From positions 1-44,429 of the forward strand of contig JBHIBC010000014.1 in the NCBI GenBank assembly GCA_046758905.1: a DNA stretch of 44,429 bases, given 5' to 3'. The translations under genes were made by a program, and so were the position numbers. This document shows, piece by piece, positions 17,682 through 24,584 of the stretch. Each line of letters starts with the position of its first letter. Position 1 is the first letter of the stretch. Source of the DNA: JBHIBC01 sp046758905 (GTDB lineage Bacteria; Acidobacteriota; Polarisedimenticolia; Gp22-AA2). The notes under the pieces were generated by a model. It made no database searches. It was not told where the DNA came from and was given only the letters and a program-made list of their open reading frames with translations.

Positions 17682-18295
17682 GGGCGGCCCTCCTCCTCCG
17701 GGGCCGGGCCCCCGATCGCCGCGCGGGAGCCGCGCGACAGGATCCACCGGACCGCCGCGAGGAGATCCTCCGCCGTGTGCACCGGCACCGTCGTGAACCG
17801 GTGCGGCTGGTGTTCGCGCAGCCCCCGACCGTAACCGGTCAGCACCAGGATCCCGGGCACCCCCGCCGCCGCGGCGGCCTCGATGTCGGGAAGCCCATCG
17901 CCGATCGCGTACGAGCGAGCCAAATCGACGCGGTGCTCTCGGGCGGCCCGCAGCAACATCCCCGGGCGTGGCTTGCGGCAGTCGCAGTCGGCCCGGTACG
18001 GCGGCGATCCTTCACGCGGATGATGCGGGCAGTAGTAGATGCCGTCGAGGCGGGCGCCCGCCGCCACCGCGAGCTCCCGGAGCCGGTCGTGCACCTGCCG
18101 GACCAGCGACTCCTCGAAGTACCCGCGCGCCACGCCGGACTGATTGGTCGTCACGATCACCAGGAACCCGGCGCGGTTCGCCAGGCGGATCGCCTCCAGG
18201 CTGTTGGGCAGCAGCCGGTAGCGGGACAGGTGGTTGACGTAGCCCACCTCCTCGCTGATCGTCCCGTCGCGATCCAGGAAGATGGCCGGGCGCAT
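17678..18295 (-). CDS. gmhB: D-glycero-beta-D-manno-heptose 1,7-bisphosphate 7-phosphatase
   Basis: HAD-superfamily phosphatase between the RfaE1 and RfaE2 steps of ADP-heptose synthesis. FLDRDGT has the nucleophile and acid Asp (D8, D10), TTNQSGVARG is motif II, KPRPG carries the motif III Lys, and GDGLPDIEAA is motif IV. The GmhB zinc loop is intact: C89, H91, C104, C106. ATG 18295 overlaps the last base of the lpxL stop (TGATG). The longer frame from 18481 lies inside lpxL. 205 aa. Confidence 0.93.
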   Translation of the reverse strand: MRPAIFLDRDGTISEEVGYVNHLSRYRLLPNSLEAIRLANRAGFLVIVTTNQSGVARGYFEESLVRQVHDRLRELAVAAGARLDGIYYCPHHPREGSPPYRADCDCRKPRPGMLLRAAREHRVDLARSYAIGDGLPDIEAAAAAGVPGILVLTGYGRGLREHQPHRFTTVPVHTAEDLLAAVRWILSRGSRAAIGGPAPEEEGRP

Positions 18296-19293
18296 CACGG
18301 CCACCCCGCCCCCGCCCGGGCGATCGTCCCCCCGCCCTGTCGTGCCGCGTCGAGGCGGCCCGCGCCGTCCGTGCGGCGGGGCCCGGACCCGACGCCGGAG
18401 GGGGCCGTGCGCCAGCGGTTGTGCATCCACAGCCAGTACTCCGGACGTCGCCTCACCTCCCGTTCGAGGATGGAGGTGCATCGGTGGGTGAGCGCCTGAA
18501 CGTCGTCCTGGAGAGCGCCGCGCCGCAAGGCCCGCAGGGGCGGCTCGAACCGGATCCGCAGCCTCCCGTCGGGCAGAGGGTAGGAGAAGACCGGCACGAT
18601 CGGGGCGCCGCTCTTGAAGGCGAACGTCGCCAGGGACGGCGTGGTCGAGGCCGGGGCCCCGAAGAAGTCGACGGCGATCCCGGCCTCTCCGCGCACGTTC
18701 TGGTCGATCAGGATCGCCACGACCCGCCCGTCGCGCAGCGCCCGCAGGACGCCGCGCGCCGCGTTGCGCTTCGGGAGCAGGGTGTTGCCGGAGAGGCGCC
18801 GCAGCCGGACCAGCATGCCGTCGAACCAGGGGTTGTTCAGTGGGCGCACCACCATCGCCATCCGGACCCCGAGCCGGTGCTGCAGCAGGGCCACCAGCTC
18901 CCAGTGGCCGTAGTGGCCGGAGAACAGGAGGACGCCCCGTCCCTCGGCCTGTGCCTCCCGGAGATACTCCACCCCCTCGTAGACGGCCACCCGCTCGGTC
19001 GCCCGGCGTACGAGCCTGGGGAAGTAGGCGGCGTCCGCGCAGATCATCCCCAGGTGGGCGAAGGCGGCACGGGCGATCCGCTCGCGCGAGCGCCGGTCGA
19101 CATCACGGCCGAGCGCCCGGTGGAGGTTGTCGAGCGCGATCCGGCGATGCCCGGGTGAGGCGCGGTAGAAGAGGTGCCCGAGGCACCTCCCGATCGCGAG
19201 TCCGGCGCGACGCGGAAGGCACGCGAGCAGAACGAACGCGCACCGGCACGGGAGGTACAGCAGGAAATCGCGCAGCCGCTTCCCGGCGCTCAT
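18295..19293 (-). CDS. lpxL: Lipid A biosynthesis late acyltransferase (LpxL/HtrB family)
   Basis: Adds a secondary acyl chain to Kdo2-lipid A at the inner membrane. One hydrophobic segment (about residues 9-28) would anchor the N-terminus. The catalytic HX4E motif is SGHYGHWEL (H127, E132); VRPLNNPWFD and ILIDQNV are further family motifs. The roughly 30 C-terminal residues are Gly/Ala/Arg-rich and not conserved. It overlaps lpxK (ATGA) and gmhB (TGATG). Whether it is LpxL-like or LpxM-like in chain specificity cannot be told. 332 aa. Confidence 0.9.
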   Translation of the reverse strand: MSAGKRLRDFLLYLPCRCAFVLLACLPRRAGLAIGRCLGHLFYRASPGHRRIALDNLHRALGRDVDRRSRERIARAAFAHLGMICADAAYFPRLVRRATERVAVYEGVEYLREAQAEGRGVLLFSGHYGHWELVALLQHRLGVRMAMVVRPLNNPWFDGMLVRLRRLSGNTLLPKRNAARGVLRALRDGRVVAILIDQNVRGEAGIAVDFFGAPASTTPSLATFAFKSGAPIVPVFSYPLPDGRLRIRFEPPLRALRRGALQDDVQALTHRCTSILEREVRRRPEYWLWMHNRWRTAPSGVGSGPRRTDGAGRLDAARQGGGTIARAGAGWP

Positions 19294-20387
19294 CGTTCGG
19301 GGAAGGTCCGGCGCCGGCCCTCCCGCAGGCGGTGGAGCCGATCGAGGAGCCAGGCCGGCAGGGCGCGACGGTCGGTGAAGTGGACCCCGAGGGACAGTGC
19401 ATAGAGCAGAGCGGCGCCGCGCTCGGGCGCTCCGGACATGCGCACCAGATCCTTCTCGGTGGTCACCAGCACCTCGGCACCGGCGCGCCGTGCCGCGCGC
19501 CGCAGCTGCTCGAGATCGCCGGACCGGAAACGGTGGTGGTCCCGGAAGCGCCGCGTCCCCACCACCCGCAGCCCCAGCCCCTCGATCTCCCGCTCGAACC
19601 GGTCGGGGCGGGCGATACCGGAGAACGCGTAGGCGGACAAGCCCTTCAGCGCCGAAGGGCTCAGCGACTCGCCGTCGGGCCGCACGAATGCACGCGGCTC
19701 GATGCGGGCGTGGAACACCTCCAGCCTCGGCCCGTAGCGTTCGAGGACCGGCGCCAGCTCGGCGTCCCCCGTCCCGTCCGCCCGGGTCACAACGACGGCA
19801 TCCGCACGGGAGACGGACGCGAGCGGCTCCCGCAGCGGACCGAGCGGCAGCATTCTACCATTTCCCCAGGGGTCGCGCCCGTCCACCAGGAGGAGGTCGA
19901 TGTCGCGCGCGACGCGGCGGTGCTGAAAGGCGTCGTCGAGCACGACGACCTCGGGCGCAGAGGCCTCGAACAGGATCCGCGCCGCGGCGGCGCGGTCGGC
20001 GCCCACCGCGACCGGCACGGAGGGGTTGTCCCGGGCGATGAGGTACGGCTCGTCACCGCAGGAACGGGCCTCGGCGAGCAGGCTTCGCCCGTCCGAGACC
20101 AGCAACGGCGTGCGCTCGCTCGCCCGGCGGTAGCCGCGGCTCAGGACCCCCACGCGGTACCCGGAATCGCTCAGCATCCCCGCGATGAAGGAGCACAGGG
20201 GCGTCTTGCCGGTGCCGCCGACCGTAAGGTTGCCGATGCTGATCACCGGACAGGGGAGCCGTCGAGCTCGGATCCATCCCGCATCGTACAGGGAATTGCG
20301 GGCCGCGACCGCCGCACGATACAGGAGGCCGGGGGCGTAGAGCAGCGCCGCGACGGCGCCCCGCGCGCCGGCGTGCGCTCCGCTCAC
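19290..20387 (-). CDS. lpxK: Tetraacyldisaccharide 4'-kinase
   Basis: Phosphorylates the lipid A precursor at the 4' position to give lipid IVA, the substrate for WaaA. The membrane-associated N-terminus (YAPGLLYRAAVAARNSLYD) is followed by the Walker A motif SIGNLTVGGTGKTP (residues 50-63) and the family segments VLSRGYRR, GDEPYLIA, and VVVLDDAFQHRR with the conserved DD(A/G)xQH. The start is GTG 20387, overlapping the waaA stop as GTGA. 365 aa, close to the usual 320-350. Confidence 0.94.
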   Translation of the reverse strand: MSGAHAGARGAVAALLYAPGLLYRAAVAARNSLYDAGWIRARRLPCPVISIGNLTVGGTGKTPLCSFIAGMLSDSGYRVGVLSRGYRRASERTPLLVSDGRSLLAEARSCGDEPYLIARDNPSVPVAVGADRAAAARILFEASAPEVVVLDDAFQHRRVARDIDLLLVDGRDPWGNGRMLPLGPLREPLASVSRADAVVVTRADGTGDAELAPVLERYGPRLEVFHARIEPRAFVRPDGESLSPSALKGLSAYAFSGIARPDRFEREIEGLGLRVVGTRRFRDHHRFRSGDLEQLRRAARRAGAEVLVTTEKDLVRMSGAPERGAALLYALSLGVHFTDRRALPAWLLDRLHRLREGRRRTFPER

Positions 20388-21739
20388 GCGCGCGCCGGCG
20401 CGCGCCGCCCGGCCGCCGAGGGCGGAATGATCGCCTGGATCATATCCAGGGTCCGGCGCATGGCCCCCCGGTTGGCGCGGACGACCTGCCGGGCGGCGGA
20501 GGCCGCGGCCTCGCGGACGTCGCGGTCGGAGAGGAGCCGCACGCCCAGCTGCCCTAGCGCCCGGCCGTCCCGGACGACGAATCCGCCTCCGGCCGCGACG
20601 AGCGTCCGCGCCGCGGAGCGGAAGTTCTCCACGTGGGGTCCGAACAGGACCGGCTTCCCGAGGGCCGCCGGCTCCAGGATGTTGTGGCCGCCGCGGGGCA
20701 CCAGGCTTCCTCCCACGAAGACCACGTCCGCCGCCGCGTACAGCTCGGGAAGGAGCCCGACCGCATCGACGATCAGGACCTGGTGCCGCGCCGCCGGTCC
20801 CTCCGTGGCGCCGCCGGGCGGCCCACCCGCCGATCCCGCCCCTGTCCGGCTCCAGCGTGCCGTGTTCAAGCGGGCCGAGCGGAAGGCGGCCTCGGCGCGC
20901 GACGCGTCCTCAGGGTGACGTGGAACGAAGATCAGCCGCGCGCGCGGGTCGAATTGGCGCAGCATCGCGTAAGCCTCAAGGACGGGACTCTCCTCGCCGG
21001 GGGCGGTGCTGCCGGCCAGGAACAGCGGCGAACGGTCTCGGAGGCCGAGCCGGCGCCGGACCTCGGCGGACTCAGCGTCCGGGACCGGCAGGTCGAATTT
21101 CAGGTTCCCGGTCACGCTCACCCTGTCCCGCGGCGCCCCGATCCCGACGATCCGCTCGGCGTCTTCCTCGGACTGCATGCCGAACAGGCGAACGTCGGCG
21201 AGCACCCGCCGGAGAAAGCGCCGGACCGCGCGGTAGCGCGGGAAGCTGCGCGGGGAGATCCGCCCGTTCGCGAGGACGACCGGCGTGCCGCGACGGCCGC
21301 ACAGCCGGAGCAGGTTCGGCCAGATCTCGGTCTCGAGCAGGACCACGGCGCAGGGGGCGAGGCGATCGAGGATCCGGCGCATGGGGCCCGGGAAGTCGAA
21401 CGGGAGGGCCGAGAGCGAATCGGGACCCGGGGGCACGCCACGCCGGTGCGCCGCCTCCGCGAGGGCGCGGCCGCCGGCCGTCCCGGTCGTCAGGTGGATG
21501 GACCGCTCCGGCAGGCGATCCCGCAGCCCCTCGAGGAGCGGCAGCGCCAGGCGCACCTCTCCGACCGAGACCGCGTGCAGCCACAGACCGCCCGGGCGAA
21601 CCCCCGCCGGCTCGGAGGGGTAGCCGAGCCGCTCGCGCAGGCGCGGACCGGGGCCGCCGCTCCATCGGGGGATCACGATCTGGTAAGGGAGGACGGCGGC
21701 CCAGGCGAGGCGCAACAACGCGCCATAGACGCCATACAT
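20384..21739 (-). CDS. waaA: 3-deoxy-D-manno-octulosonic acid transferase
   Basis: GT30 glycosyltransferase that adds Kdo to lipid IVA. From ATG 21739 the product is 451 aa and begins MYGVYGALLRLAWAAVLPYQ, the membrane-anchoring helix. HAVSVGEV contains E61, matching the catalytic Glu of the family; ETEIWPN, ANGRIS, GNLKFD and GGHNILEPAALGKPVLFGPH are later conserved blocks. An in-frame TTG at 21778 would give 13 more residues but lies inside the -35 element of the promoter described next, so I reject it. It is the first gene of the six-gene LPS operon. Confidence 0.93.
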   Translation of the reverse strand: MYGVYGALLRLAWAAVLPYQIVIPRWSGGPGPRLRERLGYPSEPAGVRPGGLWLHAVSVGEVRLALPLLEGLRDRLPERSIHLTTGTAGGRALAEAAHRRGVPPGPDSLSALPFDFPGPMRRILDRLAPCAVVLLETEIWPNLLRLCGRRGTPVVLANGRISPRSFPRYRAVRRFLRRVLADVRLFGMQSEEDAERIVGIGAPRDRVSVTGNLKFDLPVPDAESAEVRRRLGLRDRSPLFLAGSTAPGEESPVLEAYAMLRQFDPRARLIFVPRHPEDASRAEAAFRSARLNTARWSRTGAGSAGGPPGGATEGPAARHQVLIVDAVGLLPELYAAADVVFVGGSLVPRGGHNILEPAALGKPVLFGPHVENFRSAARTLVAAGGGFVVRDGRALGQLGVRLLSDRDVREAAASAARQVVRANRGAMRRTLDMIQAIIPPSAAGRRAPARA

Positions 21740-21748
21740 AGCCGGCGG

Positions 21749-21778
21749 AGTATAGACCAGCACCCGGGCGGAGGTCAA
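21749..21778 (-). promoter_or_regulatory. Sigma70-type promoter of the waaA LPS operon
   Basis: On the minus strand TTGACC (21773-21778) and TATACT (21749-21754) are separated by 18 nt. Nine bases lie between the -10 box and the waaA ATG, so a start point 6-8 nt after the -10 would give a leader of only one to three bases. No Shine-Dalgarno is visible before the ATG, which fits leaderless initiation. Confidence 0.75.
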
Positions 21779-21828
21779 CGCGCCGCGGCGCCGGGCCGAT
21801 CACGGTTTCGGGGCCGGTACCGCGCGCC

Positions 21829-21858
21829 TTGTTCGGGCGCAGACCCGGCTCCTATATT
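21829..21858 (+). promoter_or_regulatory. Promoter for the receiver-HD-GYP gene
   Basis: TTGTTC (21829-21834) and TATATT (21853-21858) with an 18-nt spacer, divergent from the waaA promoter 50 nt away. The expected start point (about 21865) is two or three bases before the ATG of the 22-codon leader ORF. Confidence 0.65.
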
Positions 21859-21867
21859 GGCCGCGAG

Positions 21868-21936
21868 ATGCCTGGATCGTTCCTCGGGGCCGGGCGGTTC
21901 GTCCCCGGCCCGGCCGGTCGGCGGAGCGGGCGATGA
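21868..21936 (+). CDS. Possible 22-aa leader peptide upstream of the HD-GYP gene
   Basis: A 22-codon frame (MPGSFLGAGRFVPGPAGRRSGR) begins nine bases after the TATATT box and its stop codon overlaps the HD-GYP start as ATGA. If translated it would be leaderless and coupled to the downstream gene. No homologue is recognised, and a frame of this length can arise by chance in GC-rich DNA, so this is a candidate only. Confidence 0.35.
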   Translation: MPGSFLGAGRFVPGPAGRRSGR

Positions 21937-23048
21937 GCCGTCCAGCCCTGATCCTGGTCGATCACGACCCTACGACGCGGCGGCTCCACGAGGAGAGGAT
22001 CTCGGCGGCCTGTCCGCCGGAGATCGAGATCCTGCCGGCCAGCGGGGCCGAGGAGGGGCTGCGCCTGCTCCACTCTTTACGCGACCAGGGGCGTCCCGTG
22101 GAGATCCTGATCGCCCGCCAGTCGATGCCCGGCATGGCGGGCGCCCGCTTCCTGGAGATCGCGCACTCGCAGTTCCCGGGGATCGGCAAGATCCTCCTCG
22201 CCGACCGGCCGAGCCTGGAGGAGGCGATCTACGCGTTCAACAACACGGGGCTCGACAAGTACATCCCGCTGCCGTGGGATCCGGGAGACCTGAAGTTCAC
22301 GGTCACGTCGATGCTGCGGCAGCGGGAGATGAGGTGCTTCAGCGACAGGCTGCTGACGGACCTACAGGCCCGCAACCGTGAGCTGACGGCGACCCTGGCC
22401 GAGCTGGAGCGGGCCCGCCGCGAACAGGAGCGCTCCTACATCCAGACAGTGGAGTCGCTGGCGGTGGCCCTGGAGGCCAAGGACCGGTACACCTCGGGGC
22501 ACTCCCAGCGGGTGTCCCGCTTCGCCACGCTGATCGCCCGCTCGCTGGGGCTGCCCCCCGGGGAGGTCGAGGTGATCGGCCAGGTTGCCCGGCTCCACGA
22601 CATCGGGAAGATCGGCATGCTGGACAAGATCCTCAACAAGCCGGGCAAACTCACGCCGGAGGAGCTGGAGGCGGTCAGGGCGCACCCGGTCATCGGCGCG
22701 CAGATCCTCGCCCCCGTGAAGACGTTCGAGAAGCACGTGGCCGGGATCAAGCACCACCACGAGACCTACGACGGCGGCGGCTACCCGGACGGGCTGAAGG
22801 GCACCGAGATCCCGCTCGCCGCCCGCATCGTCTGTCTGGCGGACGCCTTCGACGCCATGACCTCCACCCGCCCCTATCGGGTCGGGCTGCCGCTCGGATT
22901 CGCGATGCGCGAGATGCAGCGGATGGCCGGTCGGCAGTTCTGCCCCGAGTGCGTCGACGCCTTCGTCCGGGTCCTGAAGACCAGCGGCGCGGTCGAGGAG
23001 GGTTCCGAGGCGGCTGGCCCCGCCGAGCCGGCCGCCGCAGGGGCCTGA
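21933..23048 (+). CDS. Receiver-like domain plus HD-GYP domain protein (probable c-di-GMP phosphodiesterase)
   Basis: Residues 1-125 have the fold pattern of a response-regulator receiver, but the phosphoacceptor Asp is replaced by Arg (R62 in IARQSMPGM) and the conserved Lys before PW is Leu (L113 in YIPLPWD). A coiled linker (130-170) leads to a full HD-GYP domain: H222/D223 in LHDIGKIG, HHHET at 274-278, GGGYPDGLKG at 281-290, and ADAFDAMTS. HD-GYP proteins hydrolyse c-di-GMP. The Ala/Glu-rich last 25 residues are low complexity. ATG 21933 follows GGAGCGGGCG. 371 aa. Confidence 0.88.
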   Translation: MSRPALILVDHDPTTRRLHEERISAACPPEIEILPASGAEEGLRLLHSLRDQGRPVEILIARQSMPGMAGARFLEIAHSQFPGIGKILLADRPSLEEAIYAFNNTGLDKYIPLPWDPGDLKFTVTSMLRQREMRCFSDRLLTDLQARNRELTATLAELERARREQERSYIQTVESLAVALEAKDRYTSGHSQRVSRFATLIARSLGLPPGEVEVIGQVARLHDIGKIGMLDKILNKPGKLTPEELEAVRAHPVIGAQILAPVKTFEKHVAGIKHHHETYDGGGYPDGLKGTEIPLAARIVCLADAFDAMTSTRPYRVGLPLGFAMREMQRMAGRQFCPECVDAFVRVLKTSGAVEEGSEAAGPAEPAAAGA

Positions 23049-23117
23049 ACCCCCCCGGGACATCCCCGGCCCCGGCGCCGCCATCCCCCCTCGGGACAGC
23101 CAAGGAAAGAGCGCCTC

Positions 23118-23137
23118 CGGCCGGCGCGCGCCGGCCG
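23118..23137 (+). terminator. Perfect 20-nt palindrome, candidate terminator of the HD-GYP gene
   Basis: CGGCCGGCGCGCGCCGGCCG is its own reverse complement and can form an eight-pair GC stem with a four-base loop, followed by TCTT. It lies 69 nt after the HD-GYP stop and two bases before the -35 box of the next promoter, a sensible place to insulate the two units. Confidence 0.5.
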
Positions 23138-23139
23138 TC

Positions 23140-23168
23140 TTGACTTCGCCGCGCCCGGGGGATAGGAT
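23140..23168 (+). promoter_or_regulatory. Promoter of the ribbon-helix-helix / nadA operon
   Basis: TTGACT (23140-23145) and TAGGAT (23163-23168) with the optimal 17-nt spacer. The predicted start point, about 23175, falls inside the first arm of the inverted repeat at 23173-23196. Confidence 0.7.
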
Positions 23169-23172
23169 CTTG

Positions 23173-23196
23173 TACGGAAAGTATATAAGTTCCGTA
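23173..23196 (+). promoter_or_regulatory. Inverted-repeat operator candidate TACGGAA-N10-TTCCGTA
   Basis: Two perfect seven-base arms are separated by the AT-rich spacer 23180-23189 (AGTATATAAG). The repeat covers roughly -2 to +22 of the predicted transcript and ends 17 nt before the start of the small ribbon-helix-helix gene. This position suits repression by steric block, plausibly by that gene's own product. It is a striking AT-rich island in GC-rich DNA. Confidence 0.6.
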
Positions 23197-23213
23197 TAGT
23201 CACCCGATGCCCG

Positions 23214-23420
23214 ATGGCCCACAAGAAGATCCGCACCTTCACCGCGACCGATCAGGAGCTCGACATGCTTCAGGCGATCGCCCGCTATCACGGCTTCTCA
23301 AAGAGCGCCACGATCACCAGCCTGATCAAGAAGGAGTTCTGGCGCGTGTTCCCCGCCGGCAACAGGTCCGTCCGGCCCGACCGGGGGGCGCGCGTGGTCC
23401 GGAGGCACGATGAGCGTTGA
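23214..23420 (+). CDS. Small ribbon-helix-helix (CopG/Arc-like) protein, probable regulator
   Basis: The 68-aa product has a short basic strand (KKIRTFTAT, residues 4-12), a first helix (DQELDMLQAIARYHGF) and, after the SKSA turn, a second helix (TITSLIKKEFWRVF), the layout of ribbon-helix-helix DNA-binding proteins. The last 20 residues are basic and unstructured. It overlaps nadA by 11 nt, so the two are translationally coupled, and it lies just downstream of a promoter with an inverted repeat. Regulation of nadA is inferred from this context. The family assignment is by pattern only. Confidence 0.75.
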   Translation: MAHKKIRTFTATDQELDMLQAIARYHGFSKSATITSLIKKEFWRVFPAGNRSVRPDRGARVVRRHDER

Positions 23421-24417
23421 GAGCTGCGCGGTGAGCGTCGCCGGAGCCTGGGTTCCCCGGCCCTGGAGAGAGCCCGATCCCGGGGCGGCGGAGAGGGAGA
23501 CGGAGTCGATCCGCGCGCTGGCCCGGCGAAAGCAGGCCGTCCTGCTGGCCCACAACTACCAGCTCCCGCACGTCCAGGATGCCGCGGACTTCGTGGGCGA
23601 CTCCCTGGGCCTGGCGCTGCAGGCCGCCCGGACGGACGCGAGGATCATCGTGTTCTGCGGCGTGCACTTCATGGCGGAGTCGGCCAAGATCCTCAATCCC
23701 GGCAAGAAGGTCCTGCTGCCGAGCCTGGCGGCGGGCTGCGCCCTGGCGGACTCGATCACCCCGGAGTCGCTCCTGCAGTGGAAGGAGCGCTACCCGGACC
23801 ACGCCGTCGTGGCGTACATCAACAGCAGCGCGGAGGTGAAGGCCCTCGCCGACATCTGTTGCACCTCCGCGAACGCGGTCTCGGTCGTGAGGAGCCTGCC
23901 CGACGACCGGATCCTATTCGTTCCGGACCGCAACCTCGGGACGTGGGTGGCGCGGCAGGTGCCCGAGAAGGAGATCGTGATCTACGACGGAGCCTGCCCG
24001 ACCCACGACGTGCTCCGGGACGCCGGCGTCCGGAAGGTCAAGTCCGACCGTCCGGAGGCCGTGGTGATCGCCCACCCGGAGTGCCGCGAGGACGTGCTCG
24101 AGATCGCCGACGAGATCTGCTCCACTTCGGGGATGGTCGCGGCCGTGGAGCGCCACCCCGAGGCCCGCACGTTCGTCATCGCGACCGAGTGGGCCCTCAT
24201 CCATCAGCTCAGCAAGCGCTTCCCCGACCGGGAGTTCATCCCGGCCGACGGGTGCATCGGCTGCCGCCTCCACTGTCCCTACATGAAGATGGTCACGCTC
24301 GAGGGGCTCCGGCGTTCGTTGGAGGAGGAGGTCTTCGAGATCGACGTTCACCCGGAGGACGCGGAGGGGGCACGCCGCTCGCTCGAGCGGATGATGGCGG
24401 TCCCGCGGGACCGCTGA
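23410..24417 (+). CDS. nadA: Quinolinate synthase
   Basis: NadA condenses iminoaspartate with dihydroxyacetone phosphate to quinolinate in de novo NAD synthesis and needs a 4Fe-4S cluster. The likely cluster ligands are C110 (AAGCALAD), C225 (AHPEC) and C289 (CIGCRLHCPYMKM). AHNYQLPHVQDAADFVGDS, VFCGVHFMAE and YINSSAEVKALADICCTSANA (in parts) are family blocks. ATG 23410 has GGAGG nine bases upstream. 335 aa. No nadB or nadC is adjacent, so the rest of the pathway must lie elsewhere. Confidence 0.96.
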   Translation: MSVESCAVSVAGAWVPRPWREPDPGAAERETESIRALARRKQAVLLAHNYQLPHVQDAADFVGDSLGLALQAARTDARIIVFCGVHFMAESAKILNPGKKVLLPSLAAGCALADSITPESLLQWKERYPDHAVVAYINSSAEVKALADICCTSANAVSVVRSLPDDRILFVPDRNLGTWVARQVPEKEIVIYDGACPTHDVLRDAGVRKVKSDRPEAVVIAHPECREDVLEIADEICSTSGMVAAVERHPEARTFVIATEWALIHQLSKRFPDREFIPADGCIGCRLHCPYMKMVTLEGLRRSLEEEVFEIDVHPEDAEGARRSLERMMAVPRDR

Positions 24418-24436
24418 GGCGTCTGCCGGGCGCGGC

Positions 24437-24451
24437 GGCGCGGGTCGCGCC
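24437..24451 (+). terminator. Weak hairpin after nadA
   Basis: GGCGCG-GGT-CGCGCC forms a six-pair stem 19 nt after the nadA stop. There is no U-run, and such hairpins are common in this GC-rich sequence. Confidence 0.3.
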
Positions 24452-24485
24452 GGCCGCGAAAGGCGGCCCCGCGGGTATGGAGCGA

Positions 24486-24513
24486 TTGACTCCTCGGCGG
24501 GCCTGGCTATAGA
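24486..24513 (+). promoter_or_regulatory. Promoter of the membrane HD-GYP / HAD phosphatase operon
   Basis: TTGACT (24486-24491) and TATAGA (24508-24513) with a 16-nt spacer. This leaves an untranslated leader of about 65 nt before ATG 24585. Confidence 0.7.
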
Positions 24514-24584
24514 ATCTCCGCCCCGTGTCCGTCCCCAGCGATCGCGTCGCTCACTTCCGAGGCGGATGACCCCGGCCCAGCACG

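Noticed and set aside
21739..21778. TTG start giving waaA 13 more residues
   Set aside because: The TTG is the first part of the -35 box (TTGACC), and the extra residues lack family similarity.
23170..23200. Second promoter TTGTAC-N19-TATAGT upstream of the ribbon-helix-helix gene
   Set aside because: The spacer is too long and the elements coincide with the inverted repeat; the TTGACT-N17-TAGGAT pair upstream is better.
24525..24569. 14-codon GTG frame in the leader of the membrane HD-GYP gene
   Set aside because: No binding site and no coupling to the downstream gene; chance occurrence is likely.
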